Shown: positions 16,228 through 26,808, counted from the first letter of the stretch. The stretch: 64,000 nt of DNA from Terasakiella brassicae (GCF_014641495.1 NZ_BMHV01000008.1:1-64000); one strand, 5' to 3'. Program-made: numbers and translations. Notes: a model not told the origin generated them from the sequence alone.

Positions 16228-16937
16228 GCAAAAAGCTGAATATCTGTGAAATTTTCGGCCCGACCATTCAGGGCGAAGGGGCCATGATGGGACGCCCGAC
16301 CCTGTTTGTACGCACAGGTGGATGTGATTATCGGTGCAGTTGGTGTGATACCATGTATGCGGTTGATCCCAAACATAGTGATCAATGGCAGAGAATGACA
16401 ACCGAAGAGGTCATGGCGGAAATTGAACGTTTGAGCGATCAAACGCCGATGCATGTGACCTTGTCCGGTGGCAATCCGGCCATGCAACCGTTGGAAGACC
16501 TGATCGATCTGGGCCATTCCAAGGGATATCAATTTGCGTTGGAAACTCAGGGCAGTCTGGCGCGAGACTGGTTTAAAAAACTGGATCAATTGACGCTCAG
16601 CCCGAAAGGTCCATCAGCCGGGGTAAAAACCGATTGGGATGTTCTGGACGCCTGTGTCGATCTTGTCGAGCCATATAAGCAGGCAAGCATGAAGGTTGTG
16701 ATCTTTGACGATGCCGATTATGCCTTTGCCCAAAAGGTGCAAAACCGTTATCCGCAATTACCGCTTTATCTGCAAGCCGGAAATCATATGGTCGATAGCA
16801 ATGCGCCTGCCGATATCCCCGGTGTACTGGATCGTCTGCGCTGGTTGGCGGAAAAAGTTGCCAGTGATCGTTGGCAATCAGCCTGTGTTTTGCCGCAGCT
16901 TCATGTGCTTGCATGGGGAAATATGCGCGGCGCGTGA
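16224..16937 (+). CDS. queE: 7-carboxy-7-deazaguanine synthase (radical SAM)
   Basis: QueE is the radical SAM enzyme that builds the 7-deazaguanine ring from carboxytetrahydropterin. The 237-residue protein has EIFGPTIQGEGAMMGRPT and a cluster motif C-x3-C-x2-C (CDYRCSWCDT). The GGN motif in SGGNPAMQ and a Ser-Pro-Lys segment (LTLSPKG) follow. ATG at 16224 is chosen because it overlaps the queD stop and has GGAG eight bases upstream. queF, the next step to preQ1, is not in this window. Confidence 0.95.
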   Translation: MSKKLNICEIFGPTIQGEGAMMGRPTLFVRTGGCDYRCSWCDTMYAVDPKHSDQWQRMTTEEVMAEIERLSDQTPMHVTLSGGNPAMQPLEDLIDLGHSKGYQFALETQGSLARDWFKKLDQLTLSPKGPSAGVKTDWDVLDACVDLVEPYKQASMKVVIFDDADYAFAQKVQNRYPQLPLYLQAGNHMVDSNAPADIPGVLDRLRWLAEKVASDRWQSACVLPQLHVLAWGNMRGA

Positions 16938-17058
16938 GACTTTTTTAACACCCCCCTCTTGAAAACCGAGGGGATTAGTCGGATTTATCTGGAAGTCTGG
17001 AACCATTCGCGTTAGAAGACTGCGAATTCCCTTACCTGTGAACAAAAGCGTTTGAACC

Positions 17059-19128
17059 ATGCCCGATACACCTGTTCGTGAAACACCAAAAGAGCTGATG
17101 AGCTATCGCAAATACTGGGCGCACCGTTTTGGTACGGCCCCGTTTTTGCCGATGTCGCGCGAAGAAATGGATCTTTTGGGCTGGGACAGTTGCGACATTA
17201 TTCTGGTGACCGGGGATGCCTATATCGATCATCCCAGTTTTGGCATGGCGGTCATTGGTCGCACGTTGGAGGCACAGGGCTTTCGCGTTGGTATTATCGC
17301 CCAGCCCGACTGGCAGGGACCGGACCCGTTCAAGGTCTTGGGGAAGCCAAATCTGTTTTTCGGGATTACGGCAGGGAATATGGACAGTCTGGTCAACCGT
17401 TATACGGCAGATCGTCGTATCCGTTCCAATGACAGTTATACCCCGAACGATGAAGGGGGCAAACGCCCGGACCGGGCGGTGATCGTCTATTCCCAACGGG
17501 TACGTGAAGCTTATAAAAAAGTGCCAATTGTGATTGGCGGGATTGAGGCATCTTTGCGCCGTATTGCCCATTTTGATTACTGGTCGGACAAGGTCCGTCG
17601 GTCTGTTCTGGTCGATAGCAAAGCGGATATTCTGTTGTATGGGAATGCGGAACGCGCCTTGATCGAGGTTGCCCATCGTATCGCCAAAGGGGATGATCCG
17701 AAAACCATGTTCGATGTGCGCGGTTGTGCCTTGATGCGCGATGCATCCATGATGGCGGACTGGCAGGAAATCGATATGACGTCCATCGATGACACGGCCC
17801 CGCGTGATAAGCATGAAAATGAAAAAATCGTTGTGCGCATCCCGTCTTTTGAAACGGTGCGTGACGATCAGGAAGTTTATGCCCAAGCCTCGCGCGTGTT
17901 GCATGTGGAAAGCAATCCCAATAATGCGCGTCCGATTGTACAGGCACATGGCGAACGTGATGTCTGGATTACGCCGCCGCCTTTGCCTTTAAGCACCAAG
18001 GAAATGGATTGGGTCTTTGGCCAACCCTATGCCCGCAGTCCGCACCCTGTGTATGGGGACGCGCGTATTCCGGCGTGGGAGATGATCAAATTTTCCGTCA
18101 ATATTATGCGCGGCTGTTTCGGCGGCTGTTCGTTCTGTTCCATTACCGAACACGAGGGCCGTATTGTTCAAAACCGCAGCCATGAATCGATTTTGCAAGA
18201 AATTGAGGATATGCGCGATAAGATGCCCGATTTTAAGGGACAGGTTTCCGATCTGGGCGGCCCGACGGCCAATATGTATCGTTTGGCCTGTAAAGATGAT
18301 GATATTCAGGCAAGCTGTCGTCGCTTATCCTGTGTGTATCCCAGTATCTGTAAAAACCTGAATACCAACCATGACAGTCTGACGGAACTTTATCGAAAAG
18401 CGCGGGATTTGCGCGGGGTGAAAAAAATCTCCATCCAATCGGGTTTACGTTACGATTTGGCGGTGAAAAGCCCATCCTATGTCAAGGAACTGGTCACCCA
18501 TCATGTCGGCGGCTATCTGAAAATTGCACCGGAACATACCGAAGATGCCCCGTTGTCCAAAATGATGAAACCGGGGATCGGGTCTTATGATAAATTCAAA
18601 CAAATGTTTGATATGGCAGCGAAAAAGGCAGGGAAAGAATTGTATCTTATCCCTTACTTTATCGCGGCTCATCCCGGTTGTTCAGATGAAGATATGATGC
18701 ATTTGGCCTTGTGGTTGAAGCGCAATGGATATCGCGCCGATCAGGTACAGGCCTTTACACCGACACCGATGTCGTTATCAACAGCGATGTATTATTCTGA
18801 ACGCAACCCCATGAAACCGGTGCGCCGGGAAGGGGGCGAACGGGTTTATACCGCCAAAGGGTTGAAGCAACGGCGCTTGCATAAGGCGTTCTTGCGCTAC
18901 CATGATGCGGAAAATTGGCCCCTGTTGCGCGAAGCTTTGAAAAATATGGGGCGTGCTGATTTGATCGGAAACGGCAAAAAACACCTTGTCCCCAGTTGGC
19001 AGCCGAAAGGCACTGGCAATAAAGGCGGGGAAGGTGTACGCACCGGGCGAAAACACAAAACGCAAAAGTTTATGACAACGCACAGCGGCAAAGGGCGGCG
19101 CAATAGCCCGCTTCGCAGCAAAGGTTAA
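17059..19128 (+). CDS. ygiQ: YgiQ family radical SAM protein (UPF0313)
   Basis: The 689-residue protein begins with a cobalamin-binding-like domain (about 45-180, [11 protein letters not shown]). A radical SAM core follows, with CFGGCSFC (Cys353, Cys357, Cys360), and then the family tail [19 protein letters not shown]. YgiQ proteins are widespread but their reaction is not firmly known. A basic, glycine-rich C-terminus follows. It stands alone: a GAGGGG/CCCCTC hairpin without a T-run separates it from queE, and its last four bases overlap the opposing lipoprotein gene. Confidence 0.92.
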   Translation: MPDTPVRETPKELMSYRKYWAHRFGTAPFLPMSREEMDLLGWDSCDIILVTGDAYIDHPSFGMAVIGRTLEAQGFRVGIIAQPDWQGPDPFKVLGKPNLFFGITAGNMDSLVNRYTADRRIRSNDSYTPNDEGGKRPDRAVIVYSQRVREAYKKVPIVIGGIEASLRRIAHFDYWSDKVRRSVLVDSKADILLYGNAERALIEVAHRIAKGDDPKTMFDVRGCALMRDASMMADWQEIDMTSIDDTAPRDKHENEKIVVRIPSFETVRDDQEVYAQASRVLHVESNPNNARPIVQAHGERDVWITPPPLPLSTKEMDWVFGQPYARSPHPVYGDARIPAWEMIKFSVNIMRGCFGGCSFCSITEHEGRIVQNRSHESILQEIEDMRDKMPDFKGQVSDLGGPTANMYRLACKDDDIQASCRRLSCVYPSICKNLNTNHDSLTELYRKARDLRGVKKISIQSGLRYDLAVKSPSYVKELVTHHVGGYLKIAPEHTEDAPLSKMMKPGIGSYDKFKQMFDMAAKKAGKELYLIPYFIAAHPGCSDEDMMHLALWLKRNGYRADQVQAFTPTPMSLSTAMYYSERNPMKPVRREGGERVYTAKGLKQRRLHKAFLRYHDAENWPLLREALKNMGRADLIGNGKKHLVPSWQPKGTGNKGGEGVRTGRKHKTQKFMTTHSGKGRRNSPLRSKG

Positions 19129-19508
19129 CGCAAATCGCGTCCGCAGCCTTTTAACGTTTCATGCTCGGACTGAATGGTCACGCTGAATTTAAATTCTTCG
19201 CCACTCATACTGTCATGGCAGGGGCCAAGGCCTTTGGTGATGGTATAATCCTGTGTGTAATAAGACAGGCCATTGACCACATAGGGCTGTTCTGTGCGGT
19301 TTTTGTCATACCCTGTGAGCAAGACCATTTTACCGGCAGAAAGTTCGACAATCCACGGTGGTTCGTTGCCTATACCGCGAAATTCCACACCGTTTTGTGC
19401 AGCTTTGACCCACGGGTTTACCGTCTGGTTTTCGGCTGCGGTGGGGCCGTCGCACGCGATAAGCGTGAAACAGGCCCCGACCAAAAATGAAAAACGAAAT
19501 TTCATCAA
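19125..19508 (-). CDS. COG3650-like lipoprotein
   Basis: The 127-residue protein has a lipoprotein signal ending in LIAC (Cys19). The mature part has the pattern of small envelope proteins of the COG3650 type: [14 protein letters not shown] near the start, a two-Cys core ([12 protein letters not shown]) and GCGRDL at the end. The two conserved cysteines probably form a disulphide. Its function is unknown. It lies ten bases after the MaoC gene on the same strand and may be co-transcribed. Confidence 0.75.
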   Translation of the reverse strand: MMKFRFSFLVGACFTLIACDGPTAAENQTVNPWVKAAQNGVEFRGIGNEPPWIVELSAGKMVLLTGYDKNRTEQPYVVNGLSYYTQDYTITKGLGPCHDSMSGEEFKFSVTIQSEHETLKGCGRDLR

Positions 19509-19517
19509 ACCGACCGA

Positions 19518-19955
19518 TTAACCGCGATCCGGGATCAAAATAGTGGCATCGCCTGTGATTACGGCGGTGTCTCCAACGGTACAGACGGTTTCGAATTTGA
19601 TCATTTTCTTGGCATCGTCTTTTTCAAGGGCGGTGACGCGGGCAACGACCGTATCGCCAATTTTGACAGGGGCCTTGAATTTCAGGTTTTGTGCGATGTA
19701 AATACAGCCCGGGCCGGGCAGTTTTGTGCCAAAGACGGCTGAGATAAAGCCGGAACTGAGCATACCATGTGCGATTCGGGTCTTGAACATGGTTTGTGCA
19801 GCAAATTCTTCGTTCAGATGCACCGGGTTGGTATCGCCGGAAACCCCTGCATAAGCCATAATATCGGCTTCTGTAACTGTTTTAGAGAAAATATCGGTCA
19901 TGCCGACATCGATTTCATCGTATGAGTAGCCGTAAAGCTCTTCCATGGTTTCCAT
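19518..19955 (-). CDS. MaoC family (R)-specific enoyl-CoA hydratase
   Basis: The 145-residue single hot-dog protein carries the MaoC/PhaJ signature: catalytic Asp and His in AGVSGDTNPVHLNEEFA, then GMLSSGFISAVFG and LKFKAPVKIGDTV. PhaJ-type enzymes hydrate trans-2-enoyl-CoA to (R)-3-hydroxyacyl-CoA, linking beta-oxidation to polyhydroxyalkanoate. No other PHA gene is nearby, so the pathway is not certain. ATG at 19946 is an equally possible start. Confidence 0.85.
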   Translation of the reverse strand: METMEELYGYSYDEIDVGMTDIFSKTVTEADIMAYAGVSGDTNPVHLNEEFAAQTMFKTRIAHGMLSSGFISAVFGTKLPGPGCIYIAQNLKFKAPVKIGDTVVARVTALEKDDAKKMIKFETVCTVGDTAVITGDATILIPDRG

Positions 19956-20058
19956 TCCCTATATTTGATTTATAACTTGTGCGCTGCACTATATACGGAA
20001 CTAAAAAAGCCCTAAAGTGAAAATTCCCCCTTTTCTTCAATGAAAAGAATGTTTCATA

Positions 20059-21108
20059 ATGCGAACCATCATGCCAGTCAGAAAAATTTACATATTCCTC
20101 AGCACGTTTTTGTTCTTGATCGGCCCGCTTTATGCGGGAGAAATCAAGCCGCCTGCCAAGATGATACTACCGGTGGAATGCGAAATCGGCTGGAATTGCT
20201 GGATTGCCAATTACGTGGATCATGCCCGTGATGAAACAGCCAAGGATTATGCCTGTGGGGAACAGACCTATAACGGGCACAAGGGCACGGATTTTATGAT
20301 CCGTAACTTTCGCGACATGCAAGGCGGTGTCCTTGTCCGTTCCGCGCTGGATGGTGTGGTCGTTGGTATTCGTGACCGTATGAAAGACATTGATTTTCGT
20401 AAATTACCAAAAGAACAAATCGCAAATAAAGAATGCGGAAACGGGGTTCGCATTGATCATGGCGAGGGCTGGTTTACCCAATATTGCCATCTGCGCAAAA
20501 ATAGCGTGCGGGTGAAAAAAGGCGATGGGGTGAAACAAGGTGATATCCTTGGTTTTGTCGGAAATTCGGGCCGTGCGATGTTTCCACACCTCCATTTTAA
20601 AGTCGAATACGCCGATCCTAAATCGGGAAAGCGCCGTGGCGCGATTGTTGATCCATTCGTCGGGATTGCGCGCAAAGATGCCTGTCGGGCAGGCGATGAG
20701 GCTCTCTGGTCAAAAAGTGTGATGGATGCGCTGCCCTATCGTTCGGTTGAAATATTTGATATGGGGTTTTCTGCATCGCAACCGAAATATGATGGATTGG
20801 TCGAAGGGCTTTATGATGATGAAACCCTGTCTGTACGTTCTCCACGATTGTTTTTATGGGGACGCTTCCTGCATGTGAAAAAGGGTGACCGTCTGACGTA
20901 TGTGATCAAGGGACCGGGGGGGGCCGAAATCCTGAATTACAGTAATGTCATCGAAAAGGACCAGTCCTATCGTACCTTGCATGCCGGGGTGCGCCGTCCC
21001 GCCCTTTATTGGGAGGAAGGAACCTATTACGGTTATATCAAGCTGGTTCGGGCTGATGAAAACGGGGGTCGAATCTATGAATCGGAAGCCGCGATTTCTT
21101 TGCGATAA
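20059..21108 (+). CDS. M23 family metallopeptidase, exported
   Basis: The 349-residue protein has a signal peptide (IFLSTFLFLIGPLYAGE, cut near residue 27) and an M23/LytM domain. Zinc ligands are visible in HKGTD (first His and Asp), and HLHFK supplies the catalytic His and third ligand; WFTQYCHL and GDILGFVGNSG lie between. M23 enzymes cut peptidoglycan cross-links. A C-terminal region of about 130 residues (from about 220) looks beta-rich and is not a domain I recognise. ATG at 20071 is an alternative start. Confidence 0.88.
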   Translation: MRTIMPVRKIYIFLSTFLFLIGPLYAGEIKPPAKMILPVECEIGWNCWIANYVDHARDETAKDYACGEQTYNGHKGTDFMIRNFRDMQGGVLVRSALDGVVVGIRDRMKDIDFRKLPKEQIANKECGNGVRIDHGEGWFTQYCHLRKNSVRVKKGDGVKQGDILGFVGNSGRAMFPHLHFKVEYADPKSGKRRGAIVDPFVGIARKDACRAGDEALWSKSVMDALPYRSVEIFDMGFSASQPKYDGLVEGLYDDETLSVRSPRLFLWGRFLHVKKGDRLTYVIKGPGGAEILNYSNVIEKDQSYRTLHAGVRRPALYWEEGTYYGYIKLVRADENGGRIYESEAAISLR

Positions 21109-21185
21109 CGATCTTGTCGTTGATTTTCTCAAATAATCATAATATTAGTACTATCTAAAATTAAAAACGGATGGAGTTATAGATC

Positions 21186-22100
<915 letters not shown>

Positions 22101-22107
<7 letters not shown>

Positions 22108-22143
22108 AAGAGGCACGAACACATAAGAATGTTCGTGCCTCTT
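22101..22143 (-). terminator. Rho-independent terminator of the atp operon
   Basis: A perfect 13-bp stem (AAGAGGCACGAAC/GTTCGTGCCTCTT, 22108-22120 with 22131-22143) is followed on the minus strand by TTTTATTGT. It lies 67 bases after the atpF stop and should end the F0 transcript. Confidence 0.82.
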
Positions 22144-22209
22144 AATGTATAAGCCTCCATAAATCAGGAGACTCTTTTTTAAGATGCGATTAGCCGATGA
22201 AGGCTATGC

Positions 22210-22749
22210 TTAGTTGCTCAATTGCGAAGGCAACTCGGCAATAGCAGCATCGATCATGGCATTGGCTTTCTGTGCGGAAATCCCTTCTGCGAGCAGTTGT
22301 TCGGCAGCGGAGATTGCAACACGTGTTGCCAGATCCTGAATTTCAGCGATAGCAGAGGCTTCAGCTTGTGCAATACGAGCTTCAGCAGCGGCTTCGCGAC
22401 GCTTCAGGGCGTTTTCCAGATCGGTTTTCGACTTAGCTTCCAGTCGAGCCGCTTCGTCTTTTGCACGCTGCAGGATTTTTGCGGCTTCTTCTTCCGCTTC
22501 CTGTTGCTTGCGTTTGTAAGAAGCCAGAAGTTTCTGAGCTTCTTCACGAAGTTTTTCGGCTTCGTCCAGCTGTGCTTTAATCGTATCGGCGCGATCGTCC
22601 AGAGCCGTGGCCAGTATACGACCTACTGGTTTGGCTGCAAAGACCATCAAAACGACGAATGCCAGTGCAACCCAGAACGTGGGATCGTGAAGCATACCGC
22701 CGTCAGCGTGTTCAGCTGCACCAGAGGCAGCGTGTGCAACACTAATCAT
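22210..22749 (-). CDS. atpF: F0F1 ATP synthase subunit b
   Basis: Subunit b is the peripheral stalk of ATP synthase, anchoring F1 to the membrane. The 179-residue protein has one N-terminal membrane segment (about 25-45, FWVALAFVVLMVFAAKPVG). A long charged coiled coil rich in Ala, Glu and Lys follows. It is the last gene of the operon; its ATG overlaps the b' stop by one base. Having both b and b' is typical of alphaproteobacteria and phototrophs. Confidence 0.93.
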   Translation of the reverse strand: MISVAHAASGAAEHADGGMLHDPTFWVALAFVVLMVFAAKPVGRILATALDDRADTIKAQLDEAEKLREEAQKLLASYKRKQQEAEEEAAKILQRAKDEAARLEAKSKTDLENALKRREAAAEARIAQAEASAIAEIQDLATRVAISAAEQLLAEGISAQKANAMIDAAIAELPSQLSN

Positions 22750-23237
22750 CAGTTTTGCTCCATTGCTTTGGCAACAGCGGCGTTAACCGCTGCGTCGTCT
22801 ACGGAAACACCGGACAGTTTTTCAACAGTTGCCTTAGCGACATCTGCGGATACTTCTGTGATGTTTGCAAGCGCCTTGTCTTTTGCGTCCGCGATGCGGG
22901 CTTCAGCTTCTGCCAGCTTTTTGTCCAGCTTGGCCGCCAGCTCTTCCTGAGCTTTGGCCTGAGCAGCGTTCGCTTGATCGATCACGACTTTTACTTCGTC
23001 CTGAGCTTTCGAGCGAGCCTCTGCCAGAGACTGTTCATAAGCAGCAGCAGCTTGTTCCGCTTCAACTTTTAAAGCGGCAGCCTTTGCAAGGTTGTCGTCG
23101 ATGCGTGTTTGACGCTCGTCGAGTACCTCGGCAATGCGCGGCAGCGCCACCTTGGCCATGATGAAATACATCGCCAAGAAGGTGATCACGAGCCATACGA
23201 TTTGCGGGGCAAATGTGGTCACATCTAACTGTGGCAT
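22749..23237 (-). CDS. atpF2: F0F1 ATP synthase subunit b'
   Basis: This 162-residue subunit has an N-terminal membrane segment (about 10-30, IVWLVITFLAMYFIMAKVAL), the family motif LPRIAEVLDERQTRID and a long Ala/Glu coiled coil. It pairs with b as a heterodimer in the peripheral stalk. Position directly after atpE marks it as b' rather than b. Confidence 0.92.
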   Translation of the reverse strand: MPQLDVTTFAPQIVWLVITFLAMYFIMAKVALPRIAEVLDERQTRIDDNLAKAAALKVEAEQAAAAYEQSLAEARSKAQDEVKVVIDQANAAQAKAQEELAAKLDKKLAEAEARIADAKDKALANITEVSADVAKATVEKLSGVSVDDAAVNAAVAKAMEQN

Positions 23238-23311
23238 ATTGCGCTCCTTCCAAAAAAAGTTCGAAAGGTCACCGAGAATTCAGTGACCTATGAAACTTCG
23301 ATTATCGACTC

Positions 23312-23536
23312 TTAGGTGAAGAGGATAAGGAAAGAGATGAGCAGTGCGTACAAAGCAACTGCTTCAACAAGTGCGAAGCCAAGCATAGCCAGGCCGAATA
23401 CTTGTGAACGGGCAGCAGGGTTGCGCGCAACAGAGCCGATCAGAGAAGAGAAGATGTTACCAATACCAGCACCAACACCAGACAGGCCGATTACAGCCAG
23501 ACCAGCACCGATCATTTTAGCAGCAGCGAGTTCCAT
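23312..23536 (-). CDS. atpE: F0F1 ATP synthase subunit c
   Basis: The 74-residue proteolipid forms the rotor ring. It has two membrane helices joined by the polar loop ARNPAARSQ, with the proton-binding carboxylate Glu58 in [11 protein letters not shown]. The glycine-rich first helix ([10 protein letters not shown]) is typical. Neither helix shows the extra residues of Na+-binding rings, so it should be proton-driven. Confidence 0.96.
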   Translation of the reverse strand: MELAAAKMIGAGLAVIGLSGVGAGIGNIFSSLIGSVARNPAARSQVFGLAMLGFALVEAVALYALLISFLILFT

Positions 23537-23655
23537 AGATCTAAGTCCTATAAGAAAAGTAAAAAAGTGAAACTTTAAAGGGTTCGAGCTTCGACATCAC
23601 CTGAAGTCAACAAACCCTTAAAGTCTGCGAAGGTCCTGTACCAAGTTGCTTAGGC

Positions 23656-24384
23656 TTAGTGCAGGTGAATGGAGTCGTTCAAGTAGATGCAAGTCAGTAC
23701 GGCAAAGACGTAGGCTTGCAGGAACGCCACCAAAAACTCAAAACCTGTCAGGGCAACGTCAACGGCGAAAGGCGCCCACCCACCGAGGAAGCCAAGCGGC
23801 ACGATGAAGGCAGCGAATACTTTCATCATTGTGTGACCAGCGGTCATGTTGGCAAACAAACGAATGGACAGGGAAACCGGACGGGACAGGTAGGAAATGA
23901 TTTCAATCGGCACCAACAGCGGCAACATAACAGCTGGAACGCCACCGGGTACGAAGAATGTAAAGAAGTGCAGGCCGTGGCGCGCGATACCGATCAGCGT
24001 GACACCGATGAAAACGGCCATCGCCAAGGTAAAGGTCACGGCAACATGACTTGTAAATGTGAAGCTGTAGGGCAACAGACCAAGGAAGTTACCAAACAGA
24101 ATGAACATAAACAGTGAGAAGATGATCGGGAAATATTTGCGGCCTTCATTGCCGACATTATCCCGGACCATGTCCGCTACGAAGGAGTAGCTCAGCTCAG
24201 CCATTGACTGCCAGCGACCCGGTACAAGTGCGCGACTGCCCATGCCCATGATCAAGAAAATGCTGACCACAGCAACAGTGGCAACCATTGCAACGGCGGA
24301 GTTTGTGAAAGAAGCGTCAATACCAGCGAACTCTACAGGTACGATGGTGTTGATTTGAAACTGATGTAGCGGATTGTTCGACAC
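23656..24384 (-). CDS. atpB: F0F1 ATP synthase subunit a
   Basis: Subunit a forms the proton half-channels against the c-ring. The 242-residue protein has five or six membrane segments, the essential Arg in SLSIRLFANMTAGH, and FLGLLPYSFTFTSHVAVT. It lies 27 bases after atpI and 119 bases before atpE on the minus strand. Confidence 0.95.
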   Translation of the reverse strand: MSNNPLHQFQINTIVPVEFAGIDASFTNSAVAMVATVAVVSIFLIMGMGSRALVPGRWQSMAELSYSFVADMVRDNVGNEGRKYFPIIFSLFMFILFGNFLGLLPYSFTFTSHVAVTFTLAMAVFIGVTLIGIARHGLHFFTFFVPGGVPAVMLPLLVPIEIISYLSRPVSLSIRLFANMTAGHTMMKVFAAFIVPLGFLGGWAPFAVDVALTGFEFLVAFLQAYVFAVLTCIYLNDSIHLH

Positions 24385-24410
24385 AGTGCCCTCATCTTTG
24401 CCCTATTGGG

Positions 24411-24776
24411 CTAATCCCTTAAATTGTCGTCCTTTTCGCGCTTTTCAAAATCTTCTTTATAGCCAACGGCAATATCAAGACTCTGAACGGTGCGAAAAAC
24501 GTTCATAATTCCGGCGGCAGCGCCCAAGAAGAAAAACAAGACCATTAGCCACGGTTTTGTATCGAACACATAGGTGTCCAGCGCATAACCGATCCCAACG
24601 CCAACGGCCAAACCAGAAACAAGGTCTGCACCGCAACGCAAGGCTAGTCCTAAACCCTTGGGCGGTTCGTTGGTCGCTGCCTTCAAACCGCGCGGCGCCT
24701 TGGAATTACCACGCGCTGCGTTCAATCGGGTTTCGAACTGGTCCAGTTCGGAAAGTTTTTTGTCGTCGTCGCTCAT
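24411..24776 (-). CDS. atpI: ATP synthase protein I (AtpI/AtpZ)
   Basis: The 121-residue protein has a charged N-terminus and two membrane helices (about 49-70 and 78-97) with GLGLALRCGADLVSGLAVG. AtpI/AtpZ proteins help assemble the c-ring or handle Mg2+ for the enzyme. It is the first gene of the operon, which in order reads atpI, atpB, atpE, b', b. Confidence 0.88.
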   Translation of the reverse strand: MSDDDKKLSELDQFETRLNAARGNSKAPRGLKAATNEPPKGLGLALRCGADLVSGLAVGVGIGYALDTYVFDTKPWLMVLFFFLGAAAGIMNVFRTVQSLDIAVGYKEDFEKREKDDNLRD

Positions 24777-25067
24777 TCAAGTCTCCCATTAGACAGAGAA
24801 GAAAAACGCGCAAGAGACAAGCCTTCCCCCACTTCTCGACTCATTAGCCGAAGTGCAACGCAACATATATATGCGCACCCTCTCTGTCAAGGGGCGAAAA
24901 CCTGATTGTAGTTCATTGAAAAATAAAAGAAAAAAGTGGAAATACCAGTTGTGTTTTTCTTGTTGGGAAAGGAATCTGTCAAAAAGGGGAAATGAAAGAT
25001 TCTGGGATTCCATTTCTCCTATGATATGATTTTTCTGAATTTGGTAAATTGAAAGAAAATTATCCTC
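24777..25067. promoter_or_regulatory. divergent region between atp operon and lrp
   Basis: This 291-base region must carry the promoters of the minus-strand atp operon and the plus-strand Lrp gene. The right half is strongly AT-rich. No clear -35/-10 pair, operator repeat or RNA gene was recognised in it. Confidence 0.4.
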
Positions 25068-25526
25068 ATGGATGCCGTAGATAAAAAAATATTACGCCTG
25101 TTGCAAAAAGATGCCTCGTTATCGATTGGCGAGGTGGCTGAAAAGGTCAATCTATCCACCACACCGTGTTGGCGCCGGATACAAAATCTGGAAAAACAGG
25201 GGGTGATCAAAGGGCAGGTTGCCTTGTTGGAAGAAACGCAGTTAAATCTGAAGACAACGGTTTTTGTGACGATAAAAACCGCCCGACACGACCTTGAATG
25301 GTTTAAGGCTTTTTCCGAAGCTGTAGCCTCCATTGATGAAGTGGTTGAATTTTATCGGATGAGCGGTGATGTAGATTATTTGCTGAAGGTCGTTGTACCC
25401 GACATTCAGGCCTATGACCGGGTTTATAAGCGTTTGATCGAACAGGTTCAACTCAGTGATGTTTCTTCGTCTTTCGCGATGGAAAAACTAAAATGCACCA
25501 CTGAGTTACCACTAGAATATGTATAA
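25068..25526 (+). CDS. Lrp/AsnC family transcriptional regulator
   Basis: The 152-residue protein has the AsnC helix-turn-helix (DKKILRLLQKDASLSIGEVA, then TPCWRRIQNLEKQGVIKG). A RAM ligand-binding domain follows, with YRMSGDVDYLLKVVVPD and SSFAMEKLKCTTELPL. It binds DNA as an oligomer and responds to amino acids. It is closest in style to alphaproteobacterial Lrp-like activators with a CTTELPL tail. Its target is not evident. Confidence 0.92.
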   Translation: MDAVDKKILRLLQKDASLSIGEVAEKVNLSTTPCWRRIQNLEKQGVIKGQVALLEETQLNLKTTVFVTIKTARHDLEWFKAFSEAVASIDEVVEFYRMSGDVDYLLKVVVPDIQAYDRVYKRLIEQVQLSDVSSSFAMEKLKCTTELPLEYV

Positions 25527-25533
25527 AGTGATT

Positions 25534-25956
25534 TTAGTTTTTAGCAGTTCCCGTTACGTCTTCTTTTTTAGCTTGAGCACTTTTGGGGTCTAATGGAGTA
25601 AAATCGATTGAACATTTCTTTTTAATAGCAACTTTCTGAATTGCTTCTTGTTCACCTTTTAGGCGCGCATACTCTTGTGCCTCGGGGCCATCTCCGCCTT
25701 CCAGCAAAAATAGTGTGGGCCAGAACAATACAAGGCCGATACCCATTTGGGCTGTGTCTGCATCGGCTTTATTTTTTAAATTTCCATACAATTCATTGAC
25801 ACGGTAAGAAATTCGCCTGCTTTCCTCTGTCAATTGATCACAGTCATAATTTCTGTATTGAATGTCAGATACATAAGCGGTGTTGATCTTATCAGGTTGG
25901 GATGCGCATGCTGTTAAAAAAGACGTGATTCCCAAGGCTAATAGAGCTTTCTTCAT
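25534..25956 (-). CDS. hypothetical lipoprotein
   Basis: The 140-residue protein has a lipoprotein signal (LTAC, Cys17). The conserved-looking part, YRNYDCDQLTEESRRISYRV then ELYGNLKNKADADTAQMG, is followed by a short hydrophobic stretch (GLVLFWPTLFLLEGGDG) and EAQEYARLKGEQEAI. The same pattern occurs in many uncharacterised lipoproteins of proteobacteria and phages; no function is known. GAGGTAGG precedes the ATG. Codon use is slightly more AT-rich than nearby core genes. Confidence 0.75.
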   Translation of the reverse strand: MKKALLALGITSFLTACASQPDKINTAYVSDIQYRNYDCDQLTEESRRISYRVNELYGNLKNKADADTAQMGIGLVLFWPTLFLLEGGDGPEAQEYARLKGEQEAIQKVAIKKKCSIDFTPLDPKSAQAKKEDVTGTAKN

Positions 25957-26038
25957 TGTTACCTACCTCTTAAACAAAAAAACAACTTATAAGAGAGTGT
26001 GTTTACGTTTGCAAGATAACAATTGCTGTTTAACAATT

Positions 26039-26401
26039 TTAGCTAATCCAAATGCCCGTTGCCATAAGCGGGTCTGAGTTATCGTTGAATGTAATCGTGA
26101 CCATAAAATCATCGTCGCTTTTGCTGAATTTACATTTATAGACCAGACCAACCAAGCCTGCGCGTTTCAATGATGTGACAAAGTGGGTTTTAATCACTTT
26201 ACCCATTGAATTTTCGATGTTTTGCTGGTTTTTATGGAAGTCGTCTTTGGTGATGTTCTGCTTTAGGGCGCCTTCGAAATAGCTGCAAAAGGTGTCGTAA
26301 TCACCGTCATCTTGGGCTTTGAGGATAGCATCGACAATAGGTTGAGCTTTTTGCAAGGCTTCGATCTGGTTGGCACCTAGTTTTCCAAAGTTGTTTTCCA
26401 T
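26039..26401 (-). CDS. small hypothetical protein, paralogue A
   Basis: The 120-residue soluble protein has no signal peptide. It resembles small NTF2-like or DUF3887-type folds: helical first half (AILKAQDDGDYDTFCSYFEG), then strands (LVYKCKFSKSDDDFMVTITF). It aligns over about 85 residues with the gene just upstream (26476-26796), sharing spacing and an ISLF/CSYF core, so the two are tandem diverged duplicates. AAAGGA precedes the start. Function unknown. Confidence 0.65.
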   Translation of the reverse strand: MENNFGKLGANQIEALQKAQPIVDAILKAQDDGDYDTFCSYFEGALKQNITKDDFHKNQQNIENSMGKVIKTHFVTSLKRAGLVGLVYKCKFSKSDDDFMVTITFNDNSDPLMATGIWIS

Positions 26402-26475
26402 AAATTTGATCCTTTTCTAATCTGTTCCAAGACCTATGACGGGGGAGAGCATCGAAATCAAGGAGAAATCCTGAT

Positions 26476-26796
26476 TTATGAGATGTGAATGGCCAAGGCC
26501 TGTGGGGAAGGGGAGGCATCTTTTAAAAGAATACTCAAAAGAAAATCGCTTTGAGAGGCGCTGAAACGCACGGTGTATAAGTGCCACGGAGCGCCGTTTT
26601 TTGACAGGCTTGCCAAGGGGACGGGGGCTTGCATCTGACCAAATGCCTGTTGCAGATCCTGTTGAAAATCCCGAATTTTCTCAGGATCAACACTGTCGCG
26701 CAAAGTGGGGTCAAACAACGAAATAAAGAGATCTGAGTCCAGCGTGTTTTGAGATAAAACAACAGCGGCAATCAATTTTTCAAGTGAATCCATCAT
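26476..26796 (-). CDS. small hypothetical protein, paralogue B
   Basis: This 106-residue protein, 12 bases after radC, aligns with paralogue A: DSDLFISLFDPTLRDSV matches DYDTFCSYFEGALKQNI, and FSASQSDFLLSILLKD matches FSKSDDDFMVTITFND. Both end in a short hydrophobic strand (HIS or WIS). AAGGA lies upstream of the ATG pair at 26794/26791. It is probably co-transcribed with radC. Function unknown. Confidence 0.62.
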   Translation of the reverse strand: MMDSLEKLIAAVVLSQNTLDSDLFISLFDPTLRDSVDPEKIRDFQQDLQQAFGQMQAPVPLASLSKNGAPWHLYTVRFSASQSDFLLSILLKDASPSPQALAIHIS

Positions 26797-26808
26797 GGCT
26801 TTTCCTTT

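Noticed and set aside
16953-16973. CCCCTC/GAGGGG hairpin after queE as a terminator
   Set aside because: No T-run on either strand; it may be structural only.
17032-17949. 305-codon antisense frame inside ygiQ
   Set aside because: It has no family motif, and the ygiQ frame carries conserved motifs across the same bases.
23659-24117. 152-codon antisense frame inside atpB
   Set aside because: Low-complexity, charged translation; atpB is unambiguous.
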